The notes: a model not told the origin generated them from the sequence alone. DNA of 64,000 nucleotides from Kitasatospora aureofaciens (GCF_019192735.1 NZ_JAHTKP010000003.1:286377-350376); one strand, 5' to 3'. Shown: positions 8,071-16,868, counted from the stretch's first letter. A program made the numbers and translations.

Positions 8071-9611
8071 TGGGCGTCCTTGTCCTCGGCGGCGTCGCCG
8101 ACGGGGCCGTCCCCGGTCCCGCCCGCGGACGGCGGAGGCGGCGGGGCCAGCGGCAGCGTCAGTGTGAACACTGCCCCGACCTCCCCGTTCGCCGCCGTGA
8201 TCGTCCCCCCGTGGATCTGTGCGTTGGCCATCGCGATGGACAGCCCCAGGCCGCTGCCCTCCGAGCGGGCCCGCCCCCGGTCGGCCTTGTAGAAGCGGTC
8301 GAAGACGTGCGGCAGCACGTCCTCGGGGATGCCGGGGCCGCTGTCCGAGACCTCGACCACGACCGAGCCGTCGGTCTCCCGGACCCTGACCCGCACCGGC
8401 GAGCCGCCGTGCTTGAGCGCGTTGCCGATCAGGTTGGCGAAGACGACGTCGAGGCGGCGCGGGTCGACCACGGCCAGGACGCCGCGCGGGGCGTCCAGTT
8501 CGACCGCGTCGTACCAGGCCCGGCCGTCGATGCAGGACATGATCAGGTCGGCGATGTCCACCTCGTCGGCGACCAGTTTGGCGGTGCCGGCGTCGAAGCG
8601 GGTCACCTCCATCAGGTTCTCCACCAGGTCGGACAGCCGCCGGGTCTCGCTGACGACGAGCCGGACGGCCGGCTCGATCATCGGGTCCAGCGACTCGGCC
8701 TCGTCCTCCAGGATGTCGGTGACGGCGGTCATCGCGGTCAGCGGCGTGCGCAGCTCGTGCGACATGTCGGCGACGAATCGCCGGCTCTGCGCCTCGCGCG
8801 CGCTCAGCTCCTCGACCTGCTCGTGCAGCGACTCCGCGGCCCGGTTGAACGTTCTTGCCAGGTCCGCGAGTTCGTCCGAGCCGTCGACTTCGAGCCGGGT
8901 GTCCAGGTGCCCCTCGCCGAGCCGCCGGGCGGCGTCACCGAGCCGCTTGACCGGCCGCAGCACGGTCGCCGACGCGGCCTGGGCGAGCAGGGCCGAGCCG
9001 ATCAGTGCGAGCAGGGTTGCGATGGCCAGCGACCAGCCCAGCGTGTTGAGGTCGGCCCGCTCGTTCTCCAGCGACTTGAACATGTACGCCGTCGGGCCGC
9101 TCGGCACCACCTTGGTGCCGCCGATCACGAACGGGCGGCCCTCCAGGTTCTGCCGCTGCCAGTACAGGTGGTACGGGTACGCGTTGCTCTCGGTGATGTC
9201 GCGCGGCCGGGCGACGGTGGACCGCAGCGCGGTCGGCACGTCGGCGAGCGTGAAGTGCGTCGGGTCGGAGGAGGCCGGGCACTCGGGGTGCGCCGGGTCG
9301 ACCACCACGACGTCGTAACTCAGCCCGGAGCTGGCGACGGTCGAGGCGAGCGCGGCCAGGTCCGGGCAGCTCGCGTTCAGCGGCAGGTCGGAGACGTTGC
9401 GGCTGAGCGAGACCCGGAAGTCGTTGAGCGCCGTGTCCTGGGCGCGCTTGAGCACCGCGTCGCGGTTCAGCCAGTAGGCGATGCCGGAGGCCGAGACGGC
9501 GGCGAGCAGCGCGACCGCCGCGAACACCGCGATCAGCCGCACCCGCAGCGAGCGCAGCTTCCGCCACGGGCCCGTGGCGAACCGTCGGGTCGTCGTCTGA
9601 TGGTCAGTCAC
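8067..9611 (-). CDS. afsQ2: Sensor histidine kinase AfsQ2
   Basis: Residues 20-50 and about 190-215 are transmembrane segments flanking an extracellular sensor of 140 residues. HAMP follows, then the H box (ADMSHELRTPLTAM), an N box (IGNALKHGG) and G boxes (DSGPGI, GSGLGLS). It autophosphorylates and phosphorylates AfsQ1. In S. coelicolor this pair responds to nitrogen state and promotes antibiotic production on minimal glutamate medium. The gene starts with GTG 56 bp after the afsQ1 stop; the C-terminal 20 residues are Pro/Asp/Gly-rich. Identity rests on near-complete agreement in gene order with afsQ1 and sigQ. Confidence 0.92.
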   Translation of the reverse strand: MTDHQTTTRRFATGPWRKLRSLRVRLIAVFAAVALLAAVSASGIAYWLNRDAVLKRAQDTALNDFRVSLSRNVSDLPLNASCPDLAALASTVASSGLSYDVVVVDPAHPECPASSDPTHFTLADVPTALRSTVARPRDITESNAYPYHLYWQRQNLEGRPFVIGGTKVVPSGPTAYMFKSLENERADLNTLGWSLAIATLLALIGSALLAQAASATVLRPVKRLGDAARRLGEGHLDTRLEVDGSDELADLARTFNRAAESLHEQVEELSAREAQSRRFVADMSHELRTPLTAMTAVTDILEDEAESLDPMIEPAVRLVVSETRRLSDLVENLMEVTRFDAGTAKLVADEVDIADLIMSCIDGRAWYDAVELDAPRGVLAVVDPRRLDVVFANLIGNALKHGGSPVRVRVRETDGSVVVEVSDSGPGIPEDVLPHVFDRFYKADRGRARSEGSGLGLSIAMANAQIHGGTITAANGEVGAVFTLTLPLAPPPPPSAGGTGDGPVGDAAEDKDAQ

Positions 9612-9667
9612 AAGAGCCTGTCGTCGTACGGGAGTTCAGGGATTTTGCGAACAAGGAAGAGGCCGGT

Positions 9668-10345
9668 TCAGGCCGGCGGGTCCAGCCGGTAGCCGACGCC
9701 GCGCACCGTCCGGATCAGGGTCGGCGCGGACGGCACGTCCTCGACCTTCGCCCGCAGCCGTTGCACGCAGGCGTCCACCAGACGCGAGTCGCCCAGGTAG
9801 TCGTGCTCCCAGACCAGTCGCAGCAACTGCTGCCGGGAGAGCGCCTGCCCGGGCCGGCGGCTGAGCTCCAGCAGCAGCCGCAGCTCGGTCGGGGTGAGCT
9901 GGAGGTCCTGCCCGTCCTTGGTGACGGTCATCGCCGCCCGGTCGATCACCACGCTGCCGTACGCGGAGGAGTCCGAGCTCTCCCGCTCACCGCGACGCAG
10001 CACGGCCCGGATCCGGGCGTCCAGGACGCGCGGCTGCACCGGCTTGACGACGTAGTCGTCCGCGCCGGATTCCAGGCCGACCACCACGTCGATGTCGTCG
10101 GACCGGGCGGTCAGCAGGATGATCGGCAGCTGGTCGGTGCGCCGGATCCGGCGGCACACCTCGAAGCCGTCGATTCCGGGCAGCATGACGTCCAGGACGA
10201 TCAGATCGGGCCGCTGCTCCTTGAAGAGCCTCAGTCCGTCCTCGCCGGAGGCGGCGGTGGCCACACGGTGGCCCTGGCGGGTGAGGGCGAGTTCGAGGCC
10301 GGTCCGGATGGCGTCGTCGTCCTCGATCAGTAGGAGGAAAGGCAC
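9668..10345 (-). CDS. afsQ1: Response regulator AfsQ1
   Basis: An OmpR-family regulator of 225 residues: receiver domain with the acidic pocket (EDDD at 8-10), the phosphorylated Asp51 (LIVLDVMLPG) and Lys in VVKPV, then a winged helix (LTPTELRLLLEL to RTVRGVGYRL). The length equals that of S. coelicolor AfsQ1. The start is GTG at 10345; the longer open frame upstream crosses the promoter. CAAAAT lies six bases before the GTG, so the message may be leaderless. It is expected to activate the divergent sigQ through the box at 10475-10490. Confidence 0.93.
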   Translation of the reverse strand: MPFLLLIEDDDAIRTGLELALTRQGHRVATAASGEDGLRLFKEQRPDLIVLDVMLPGIDGFEVCRRIRRTDQLPIILLTARSDDIDVVVGLESGADDYVVKPVQPRVLDARIRAVLRRGERESSDSSAYGSVVIDRAAMTVTKDGQDLQLTPTELRLLLELSRRPGQALSRQQLLRLVWEHDYLGDSRLVDACVQRLRAKVEDVPSAPTLIRTVRGVGYRLDPPA

Positions 10346-10474
10346 GGCCCCATTTTGTCCCACCGGAAGCGCCGAATCACCCCCCGGACCGGTCACCGCC
10401 CGTATGGGAACCGGAAGGAGCGCCCCCGGCGTCCGGAACGGAGGGAGGCGGACCGGGACGAAAGGCCCGCCCCT

Positions 10475-10490
10475 GTGACACCCCTGTGAC
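10475..10490. promoter_or_regulatory. AfsQ1 binding box GTGAC-N6-GTGAC
   Basis: GTGAC at 10475-10479 and GTGAC at 10486-10490, six bases apart, exactly match the published AfsQ1 direct-repeat consensus GTnAC-n6-GTnAC. It lies in the afsQ1-sigQ gap, 125 bp before the sigQ start. A 9-bp hairpin (CAGCGGGCC/GGCCCGCTG, 10548-10569) sits between the box and sigQ. Confidence 0.85.
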
Positions 10491-10615
10491 AGTCGGCGGA
10501 CAGCGCCATCACAACCACCGGGCAGGATTTTCCATGTCGCCGCAGGACAGCGGGCCAACCGGCCCGCTGGAGGGCGGCAACCGGAACCGCTCGTACCGAA
10601 CCAAGGGGGCGCACG

Positions 10616-11599
10616 ATGAACGCCATGCTTCAGACCCGGACCAACCCGGCTGTCCGCACCGCGCGTTCGTCAGCGACCACCCACCGGACCCGGTACGAGA
10701 TCAGGACCGACGAGAACTCCGGTGCCGTGACCGTACGGGGGTGCGCACACAGCACCGGTGGAAACCCTGTCGCCCGTCGGGTGAGCGGCGGCGGCAGGAC
10801 GGGGGAGCTGTACGGGATCGGCCGGATGGGGAGTGCGGCCGACTCCGCCAACACCCTCACGCTGCGGGGGATCCTCCCCGTCCGCGTCGAGGGCAAGGAC
10901 ACCCTGGGGGGGAACCGGGGGACCGGGGGGAACGGTCTGCGGGCGGTCGATTCGGGGGAGTCGGCCGGCCGTGAGGCCGCCGGTGCGACGCTGCTGCGGC
11001 TGAACCCCGCAGCGGCCCGCACCACCGAGGCGGGACAGGGAGGCGCGCAGGGGGAGCACCCGGCCGTCGCGGAGGACCACATCACGGAGTTCACCGCGTA
11101 CGTGCGCGAGCGCCGCGCCTCCCTGTACGCCACGGCGTACCACCTCACCGGTGACCGCTACGAGGCCGAGGACCTGCTGCAGAGCGCGCTCTTCAGCACC
11201 TACCGGGCCTGGGGCCGGATCACCGACAAGGCCGCGGTCGGGGGCTACCTCCGCCGCACCATGACCAACCTGCACATCTCCGCCTGGCGGCGCCGCAAGG
11301 TCAACGAGTACCCGACCGAGGAGCTGCCGGAGACGGCCGGCGACACCGACGCGATGGGCGGCACCGAGCTGCGCACCGTGCTCTGGCAGGCGCTGGCGAA
11401 GCTGCCGGAGAACCAGCGGACCATGTTGGTGCTGCGGTACTACGAGGGCAAGACCGACCCGGAGATCGCCGACGTGCTGGGGATCAGCGTCGGCACGGTC
11501 AAGAGCAGCATCTGGCGCGCGCTGCGCCGGCTGCGCGACGACGAGCACCTGAACAAGTCGGGCGACACCATCCGGGCGTTCGGTGAGCTGGTCGCGTAA
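10616..11599 (+). CDS. sigQ: ECF sigma factor SigQ (SigE family)
   Basis: Residues about 160-225 are sigma region 2 (LYATAYHLTGDRYEAEDLLQ, a typical core-binding helix) and residues 255-315 are region 4 (LPENQRTMLVLRYYEGKTDPEIA). The 155 residues before region 2 are low-complexity and Gly/Arg/Thr-rich, much longer than in normal ECF factors. The ATG at 10616 follows AAGGGGG. In S. coelicolor sigQ is next to afsQ1/Q2 and is AfsQ1-dependent. Initiation further downstream is possible but no better ribosome binding site was seen. Confidence 0.88.
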   Translation: MNAMLQTRTNPAVRTARSSATTHRTRYEIRTDENSGAVTVRGCAHSTGGNPVARRVSGGGRTGELYGIGRMGSAADSANTLTLRGILPVRVEGKDTLGGNRGTGGNGLRAVDSGESAGREAAGATLLRLNPAAARTTEAGQGGAQGEHPAVAEDHITEFTAYVRERRASLYATAYHLTGDRYEAEDLLQSALFSTYRAWGRITDKAAVGGYLRRTMTNLHISAWRRRKVNEYPTEELPETAGDTDAMGGTELRTVLWQALAKLPENQRTMLVLRYYEGKTDPEIADVLGISVGTVKSSIWRALRRLRDDEHLNKSGDTIRAFGELVA

Positions 11600-11728
11600 C
11601 GCGGAGGGGCACTCGACGCGTTAGAAGAAGGGGACTCCCGTCGGGGGACGGGTAGGACGGTCACGGACTGCGGACGCCGGCTCGGGGGAGCGGTGACCAC
11701 GGGGGAGCCCGACGACCGTCCGGGAAGG

Positions 11729-11767
11729 CGGCGGGCCCGGTGCGGGGGAGACGCACCGGGCCCGCCG
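11729..11767 (+). terminator. sigQ terminator
   Basis: CGGCGGGCCCGGTGCG (11729-11744) pairs perfectly with CGCACCGGGCCCGCCG (11752-11767) around GGGGAGA, followed by TTTCTCGTTT. This is a 16-bp intrinsic terminator. Confidence 0.9.
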
Positions 11768-11780
11768 TTTCTCGTTTCGG

Positions 11781-11860
11781 GGGATCGGATCGGATCGGAT
11801 CGGGTCGATCGGATCGGGTGGATCGGATCGAGGGAATCGGATCGAGGGAATCGGATCCGG
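11781..11860. repeat. GGATC-rich low-complexity repeat
   Basis: The stretch is built from GGATC, GGGTC and GGGAATC units (for example GGATCGGATCGGATCGG). It lies between the sigQ terminator and the uridine kinase stop, in a region with no gene. Confidence 0.75.
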
Positions 11861-11873
11861 GGGACCGGGAGCC

Positions 11874-12512
11874 TCAGACGGACGAGAGCTGCCGCTGCCC
11901 GGCCGCCGCGGTGATCCGGCGGACGGCCTCCGGGCCGGCGCACGGGTGGGCGCCGAGGGCGACCTGGCGGCCGACGATGGACCGCTCGGCGCGCATCAGC
12001 CGCCAGCCGCGGCGCAGCAGCACCGGCAGTGACTTGCGGCCCTCGCGGACGTCCCGGCGCAGTCGGCGCCAGGCCGTGGTGAGCGCGCCGTTGCGCAGGC
12101 ACAGGGCGTCGCCGAGGAGGCCCTCGGCGGCGCACTCGGCGGTGATCTCGGCGGCGAAGATGCCCTCGGCGATGAACGCGGGGGCGCCGTCCAGGTCGAG
12201 GACCCGGGTGTCGACCCGGCCGTTGTCCGGGATCGAGTAGACCGGGACGTCGGTGCGGCCGGTCTCGTACAGGCCGCGGATGGCGGCGACGGCCTGGTCG
12301 CGGTGCCAGGCGAGCGGCGAGTCCCAGTCGACCGCGCCGTCGGGCAGTCGCGGCAGGGTGGGGTCGTCCCCGTCCTTGTAGAAGTCGTCGAGCTGGAGCA
12401 CCGGCAGGCCGCTGCGCTCGGCGAGCGAGGACTTCCCGGATCCGGAGGGGCCGGACAGCAGGACCACCCGGGCGCGGGTCGTCGGCACAGGATTCAGCGG
12501 GTCGTCACTCAC
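11874..12512 (-). CDS. Uridine kinase-like P-loop kinase
   Basis: A 212-residue P-loop kinase with Walker A GPSGSGKSS at residues about 20-28 and the uridine kinase-type acceptor segment LPVLQLDDFYKDGDD. Uridine kinases phosphorylate uridine and cytidine with ATP or GTP in pyrimidine salvage. Start is GTG at 12512; the upstream codons up to 12563 have no ribosome binding site. It lies downstream of the deoC-aldehyde dehydrogenase genes but behind their terminator, so it probably has its own promoter. The exact nucleoside substrate is inferred. Confidence 0.8.
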   Translation of the reverse strand: MSDDPLNPVPTTRARVVLLSGPSGSGKSSLAERSGLPVLQLDDFYKDGDDPTLPRLPDGAVDWDSPLAWHRDQAVAAIRGLYETGRTDVPVYSIPDNGRVDTRVLDLDGAPAFIAEGIFAAEITAECAAEGLLGDALCLRNGALTTAWRRLRRDVREGRKSLPVLLRRGWRLMRAERSIVGRQVALGAHPCAGPEAVRRITAAAGQRQLSSV

Positions 12513-12587
12513 GGGACACCAGTCTGACGCATCGCGGCCCGATGCCGAAACCGGTGCGACCAAAGTCGCTGCGCGGGGGAGAAAGCC

Positions 12588-12625
12588 GACGGACCCGCAC
12601 CAGGGGGGAGAGGTGCGGGTCCGTC
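12588..12625. terminator. Terminator of the deoC-ALDH operon
   Basis: GACGGACCCGCACC (12588-12601) pairs perfectly with GGTGCGGGTCCGTC (12612-12625), 10-base loop. It separates the short ALDH gene from the uridine kinase gene. Confidence 0.85.
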
Positions 12626-12718
12626 CAATGACCGTCCGGGCCCTGGGGGGGAGAGGGCACTGGGGACGGCCAGTCTGTGGAGTTGTTACTCAGCGTTGCC
12701 GCTCGGAGTGGCGAACGG

Positions 12719-13621
12719 TCAGATCCCCATCGGGTGCCAGACCGTCTTCGTCTCCAGGAACGAGAGTAGCCGGTCCGTACCGGGCGCATTGGTCCAGTCC
12801 TGGGCGAACGGGTCCAGCTCCGGACGGACCACCCTCTTCAGGGTATCCGCGGCGGCGGCCTCCAGGGCGGGCGCCGCGCCGGGACCGTCGGAGGCGATGG
12901 CCCCGGTGAGGTCCAGCGCGTTGACGTCCTGGTGCGAGGCCAGGGTGGGCGCGATGTCCGCGGTCCGGCCCGAGATGATGTTGACCACGCCGCCCGGGAC
13001 GTCCGAGGTGGCCAGCACCTCGCCCAGGGACAGCGCGGGCAGCGGAGCGTCCGCGGCTGCGGCGACCACGACCGTGTTGCCGGTGGCGATCGCCGGGGCG
13101 ATCACCGACACCAGGCCGAGCAGCGAGTGCCCGTACCCGGCCTGCGGGGCGACGATCCCGACCACGCCGGTCGGCTCCGGGGTGGAGAGGTTGAAGTACG
13201 GCCCGGCGACCGGGTTGGCGCCGCCCGCGATCTGGGCGACCTTGTCCGTCCAGCCCGCGTACCAGACCCAGCGGTCGATCGCGGCGTCCACCAGCGCGGC
13301 GGCCTTCTTCGGGCCGATGCCCTCCGAGACGGCGACCTCGGCGGCGAACTGCTCGCGCCGGCCCTGCAGCATCTCGGCGACCCGGTACAGCACCTGGCCG
13401 CGGTTGTACGCGGTGGTGCCGGCCCAGCCCTTGACCGCCGCGCGGGCGGCCAGGACGGCGTCACGGGTGTCCTTGCGGGTGCCCAGCGGGGCGTTGGCGA
13501 GCCACTCGCCCTTTGCGTCCGTCACCTCGTACACCCGCCCGCTCTCGGAGCGCGGGAACTTCCCGCCGACGTACAGCTTGTAGGTCTTGAGGACGTCAAG
13601 ACGCGTCGCGACATCAGACAT
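12719..13621 (-). CDS. Short ALDH-like protein without catalytic residues
   Basis: The 300-residue product aligns by eye to the NAD-binding half of aldehyde dehydrogenases (YVGGKFPRSESG, GVVGIVAPQAGYG, PAIATGNTVVV), but it lacks the catalytic glutamate motif ELGGK and the catalytic cysteine loop. It is probably not an active dehydrogenase. The ATG at 13621 overlaps the stop of the full-length ALDH by eight bases, so the two are translationally coupled. Together the pair resembles a split ALDH16, whose C-terminal domain is also a cysteine-less ALDH copy. A structural or targeting role for the partner is inferred. Confidence 0.8.
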   Translation of the reverse strand: MSDVATRLDVLKTYKLYVGGKFPRSESGRVYEVTDAKGEWLANAPLGTRKDTRDAVLAARAAVKGWAGTTAYNRGQVLYRVAEMLQGRREQFAAEVAVSEGIGPKKAAALVDAAIDRWVWYAGWTDKVAQIAGGANPVAGPYFNLSTPEPTGVVGIVAPQAGYGHSLLGLVSVIAPAIATGNTVVVAAAADAPLPALSLGEVLATSDVPGGVVNIISGRTADIAPTLASHQDVNALDLTGAIASDGPGAAPALEAAAADTLKRVVRPELDPFAQDWTNAPGTDRLLSFLETKTVWHPMGI

Positions 13622-15095
13622 CGAGGTAGGCCTCCAGACCGTGGCGGCCACCCTCGCGGCCGTAGCCCGACTCCTTGTAGCCGCCGAACGGCGAGGTCGG
13701 GTCGAACTTGTTGAAGGTGTTGGCCCAGACCACGCCGGCCTTGAGCTTGTTCGCCATCCAGAGGATGCGCGAGCCCTTCTCCGTCCAGATGCCGGCGGAG
13801 AGGCCGTACGGGGTGTTGTTGGCCTTCTCCACCGCCTCGGCGGGGGTGCGGAAGGTCAGCACCGACAGCACCGGGCCGAAGATCTCCTCCTGGGCGATCC
13901 GGTGGGCCTGGCTGACGCCGGTGAACAGGGTCGGCTTGAACCAGAAGCCGGTGCCCGGGAGTTCGCAGGCCGGCGACCAGCGCTCGGCGCCCTCGGCCTC
14001 GCCGGCGTCGGTCAGCGCGGTGATCCGGGCCAGCTGCTCGGCCGAGTTGATGGCGCCGATGTCGGTGTTCTTGTCCAGCGGGTCGCCGACCCGCAGGGTG
14101 GCCATCCGGCGCTTCAGGGCGTCCAGCAGCTCGTCCTGGATCGACTCCTGGACCAGCAGGCGCGAGCCCGCGCAGCAGACGTGGCCCTGGTTGAAGAAGA
14201 TGCCGTTGACGATGCCCTCGACCGCCTGGTCGATCGGCGCGTCGTCGAAGACGATGTTGGCGGCCTTGCCGCCCAGCTCCAGCGACAGCTTCTTGCGGGT
14301 GCCGGCCAGCTGCTTGGCGATCGCCCGGCCGACCGGGGTGGAGCCGGTGAAGGCGACCTTGTTGACGTCCGGGTGCGCGGTGAGCGCGGCGCCGGTGCGG
14401 CCGTCGCCGGTGACGATGTTGACGACGCCCTTCGGCAGACCGGCCTGGCGGCAGATCTCGGCGAAGCGCAGCGCGGTCAGCGGGGTGGTCTCGGCCGGCT
14501 TCAGGACGACCGTGTTGCCGGTCGCCAGGGCGGGCGCGATCTTCCACGCCAGCATCAGCAGCGGGAAGTTCCACGGGATGACCTGGCCGGCCACGCCGAG
14601 CGGCTTCGGGCTCGCGCCGAAGCCGGCGTAGTCCAGCTTGTCGGCCCAGCCCGCGTAGTAGAAGAAGTGCGCGGCGACCAGCGGCAGGTCGACGTCGCGG
14701 GTCTCGCGGATCGGCTTGCCGTTGTCGATCGACTCCAGGACGGCCAGCTCGCGGCTGCGCTCCTGGATGATCCGGGCGATCCGGAACAGGTACTTGGCGC
14801 GCTCGCTGCCCGGCAGCGCCGACCAGTCGGCGAAGGCCTTGCGGGCGGCGGCGACCGCGCGGTCCACGTCCTCGTCGGTGCCCTGGGCGAACTCGGCGAG
14901 CACCTGCTCGGTGGCCGGGTTGACCGTCTTCAGGGCCTCGCTGCCGGAGGAGTCGACGAACTCGCCGCCGATGAAGTGGCCGTAGGAGGTGGCGATGTCA
15001 CCCGCGGCGGCGGGGGACTCCGGGGCCGGGGCGTAGGCGAAGAGGCCGCCGGTCGGCTGGGCCGCGGGCTCCTCGGTGTTCTTCTTCTTGGCCAT
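13614..15095 (-). CDS. Aldehyde dehydrogenase, full length
   Basis: A 493-residue NAD(P)-dependent aldehyde dehydrogenase with IPWNFPLLML near residue 165, the general-base motif LSLELGGKAANIVFDDAP near 265, and the catalytic loop FFNQGHVCCAGSRLLVQE near 300. A variable 30-residue N-terminus (MAKKKNTEEPAAQ) precedes the fold. The ATG at 15095 lies five bases after the deoC stop. DeoC releases acetaldehyde from deoxyribose-5-phosphate, so oxidation of acetaldehyde to acetate is the likely job. Other short aldehydes remain possible. Confidence 0.88.
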   Translation of the reverse strand: MAKKKNTEEPAAQPTGGLFAYAPAPESPAAAGDIATSYGHFIGGEFVDSSGSEALKTVNPATEQVLAEFAQGTDEDVDRAVAAARKAFADWSALPGSERAKYLFRIARIIQERSRELAVLESIDNGKPIRETRDVDLPLVAAHFFYYAGWADKLDYAGFGASPKPLGVAGQVIPWNFPLLMLAWKIAPALATGNTVVLKPAETTPLTALRFAEICRQAGLPKGVVNIVTGDGRTGAALTAHPDVNKVAFTGSTPVGRAIAKQLAGTRKKLSLELGGKAANIVFDDAPIDQAVEGIVNGIFFNQGHVCCAGSRLLVQESIQDELLDALKRRMATLRVGDPLDKNTDIGAINSAEQLARITALTDAGEAEGAERWSPACELPGTGFWFKPTLFTGVSQAHRIAQEEIFGPVLSVLTFRTPAEAVEKANNTPYGLSAGIWTEKGSRILWMANKLKAGVVWANTFNKFDPTSPFGGYKESGYGREGGRHGLEAYLDV

Positions 15096-15100
15096 GGTGA

Positions 15101-16093
15101 TCAGTCCACCGTCACGTAGTCGGGGCCGGAGTAGCGTCCGGTGGTGAGCTTCTGGCGCTGCATCAGCAGGTCGTTGAGCAGGCTGGAGGCGCCGAAGCGG
15201 AACCAGTGCGGGGTCAGCCAGTCGTCGCCGAGGGTCTCGTTGACCATCACCAGGTACTTCATGGCGTCCTTGGTGGTCTTGATCCCGCCGGCGGGCTTCA
15301 CGCCGACCTGGACGCCGGTCTGCGCGCGGAAGTCGCGGACCGCCTCCAGCATCAGCAGGGTGACCGGCGGGGTCGCGTTGACGGCGACCTTGCCGGTGGA
15401 GGTCTTGATGAAGTCGGCGCCGGCCAGCATCGCCAGCCAGGAGACGCGGCGCACGTTGTCGTACGTCTGCAGCTCGCCGGTCTCGAAGATCACCTTGAGG
15501 TGGGCGGAGGTGCCGTCGGGGCGCTTGCACGCCTCCTTGACGGCCACGATCTCGTTGAAGACGTCGAGGTAGCGGCCGGAGAGGAAGGCACCGCGGTCGA
15601 TCACCATGTCGATCTCGTCGGCGCCCGCGGCGACCGCGTCGGCGGTGTCGGCGAGCTTCACCGGGAGGGCGGCGCGGCCGGCCGGGAAGGCGGTGGCGAC
15701 GGAGGCGACCTGGATGTCGGTCCCCCGCAGGGCGTCCTTCGCGGTGGCGACCATGTCCGGGTAGACACAGATGGCGGCGACGCGGGGGGTGGTCGGGTCG
15801 GTCGGATCGGGGGTCCTGCCCTTGGCGCACAGTGCGCGCACCTTGCCGACCGTGTCCGCGCCCTCCAGCGTGGTCAGGTCGATCATCGAGATCGCCAGGT
15901 CGATGGCGTACGCCTTCGCCGTGGTCTTGATCGAGCGGGTACCGAGGGTGGCGGCACGCGCCTCCAGGCCGACCTGGTCGACGCCGGGCAGGCCGTGCAG
16001 AAAGCGGCGGAGCGAGGCCTCGGACGCCGCAACGTCCTGAAGGCCGCTGCCCGCAACGCCGGGGGCATTGGCTGCAACAGTGGACATAGTCAC
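15101..16093 (-). CDS. deoC: Deoxyribose-phosphate aldolase
   Basis: This enzyme splits 2-deoxyribose-5-phosphate into glyceraldehyde-3-phosphate and acetaldehyde. The Schiff-base lysine is in ADFIKTSTGK and the second lysine in GVKPAGGIK. At 330 residues it is longer than E. coli DeoC (259) but normal for actinobacteria, with an extended N-terminus. The start is assigned to GTG at 16093, six bases after TATGCT (16105-16100), as a leaderless start; ATG two codons later (16087) is the alternative. It heads an operon with two ALDH genes. The operator CTACGCGCGTAG abuts its -10 box. Confidence 0.92.
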   Translation of the reverse strand: MTMSTVAANAPGVAGSGLQDVAASEASLRRFLHGLPGVDQVGLEARAATLGTRSIKTTAKAYAIDLAISMIDLTTLEGADTVGKVRALCAKGRTPDPTDPTTPRVAAICVYPDMVATAKDALRGTDIQVASVATAFPAGRAALPVKLADTADAVAAGADEIDMVIDRGAFLSGRYLDVFNEIVAVKEACKRPDGTSAHLKVIFETGELQTYDNVRRVSWLAMLAGADFIKTSTGKVAVNATPPVTLLMLEAVRDFRAQTGVQVGVKPAGGIKTTKDAMKYLVMVNETLGDDWLTPHWFRFGASSLLNDLLMQRQKLTTGRYSGPDYVTVD

Positions 16094-16099
16094 CAGACC

Positions 16100-16118
16100 A
16101 GCATATCTACGCGCGTAG
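16100..16118 (-). promoter_or_regulatory. deoC promoter with CTACGCGCGTAG operator
   Basis: The palindrome occupies 16107-16118, one base upstream of the reverse-strand -10 TATGCT (16105-16100). The spacing is like that at add, where the operator is also in the -35/-10 spacer. Repression by a nucleoside-responsive regulator is inferred. Confidence 0.7.
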
Positions 16119-16193
16119 TCGACCGCTAGAGGGGCGGCCTTTCGTGGCCGGACCGAGACCTCATCCGGGGAGGCATGGGGCAGAATCGTCGGC

Positions 16194-16868
16194 ATGACCG
16201 ATTCCGACGGCAAGCCCCACCAGGGCCCCGCCGCCCCCGACGGGGAACCCGCGTACGCGGACCGCGTGTACCGCTCCGTTCCCGGTGTGATCTCCGGAGT
16301 GCTGCTGCTGGCCGTGGCCGGGTGGCTGATCGGCGACGCGGCGCTGAACGGGACCGGGAAGACGCCGTACGTCTCTCTCGCGGCGGTGCCGGTGTTCGCC
16401 TTCCCGGTGATCGCCTACACGCTGCGCCCGGCCGTGCTGGCCAACGACCGGCGGCTGATGGTGCGCAACCCGTGGCGGACGATCACCGCGCCGTGGGCGT
16501 CGGTGGACGCGCTGCGCGCCGGGTACTCGGTCGAACTGCTCGCCGAGGGCAAGAAGTACCAGGTGTGGGCCGTCCCGGTGTCGCTGCGCCAGCGCAAGCG
16601 GGCCGGCCGGGTTCGCCGGCGCGGCGAGGTCGAGCACACCTCCCGGATGGGCATGGTCTTCGGCAAGCCGTCCGGCCCGGACGGGGTGGGCTCCTCCGAC
16701 CCGACCCGGGCCTGGTCCGACCAGGTGACCGCGGTGCTCCAGGAGATGGCCGAGCGCAACGCCGCCCGTCCGGACGCGGCCGGGCCGGTCGTGGTCCGCT
16801 GGTGCTGGTGGGTGATCGTGCCGACGCTGGCGGGCCTGGCCGCGCTGATCACGGTGATCATGGTCTGA
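16194..16868 (+). CDS. PH domain-containing membrane protein
   Basis: A 224-residue protein with two transmembrane helices at about 30-50 and 60-80, a bacterial PH-like beta domain (NDRRLMVRNPWRTITAPWASVDALRAG) in the middle, and a C-terminal helix (WCWWVIVPTLAGLAALITVIMV). This is the common actinobacterial PH-domain family with unknown role, probably in the cytoplasmic membrane. The ATG lies seven bases after CAGAAT, without a ribosome binding site. It diverges from deoC and converges with the phosphomutase gene. Confidence 0.8.
   Translation: MTDSDGKPHQGPAAPDGEPAYADRVYRSVPGVISGVLLLAVAGWLIGDAALNGTGKTPYVSLAAVPVFAFPVIAYTLRPAVLANDRRLMVRNPWRTITAPWASVDALRAGYSVELLAEGKKYQVWAVPVSLRQRKRAGRVRRRGEVEHTSRMGMVFGKPSGPDGVGSSDPTRAWSDQVTAVLQEMAERNAARPDAAGPVVVRWCWWVIVPTLAGLAALITVIMV

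Noticed and set aside
15096..15830. N-terminal extension of the full-length ALDH into deoC
   Set aside because: The open frame reads deoC out of frame; ALDH similarity starts after the ATG at 15095.
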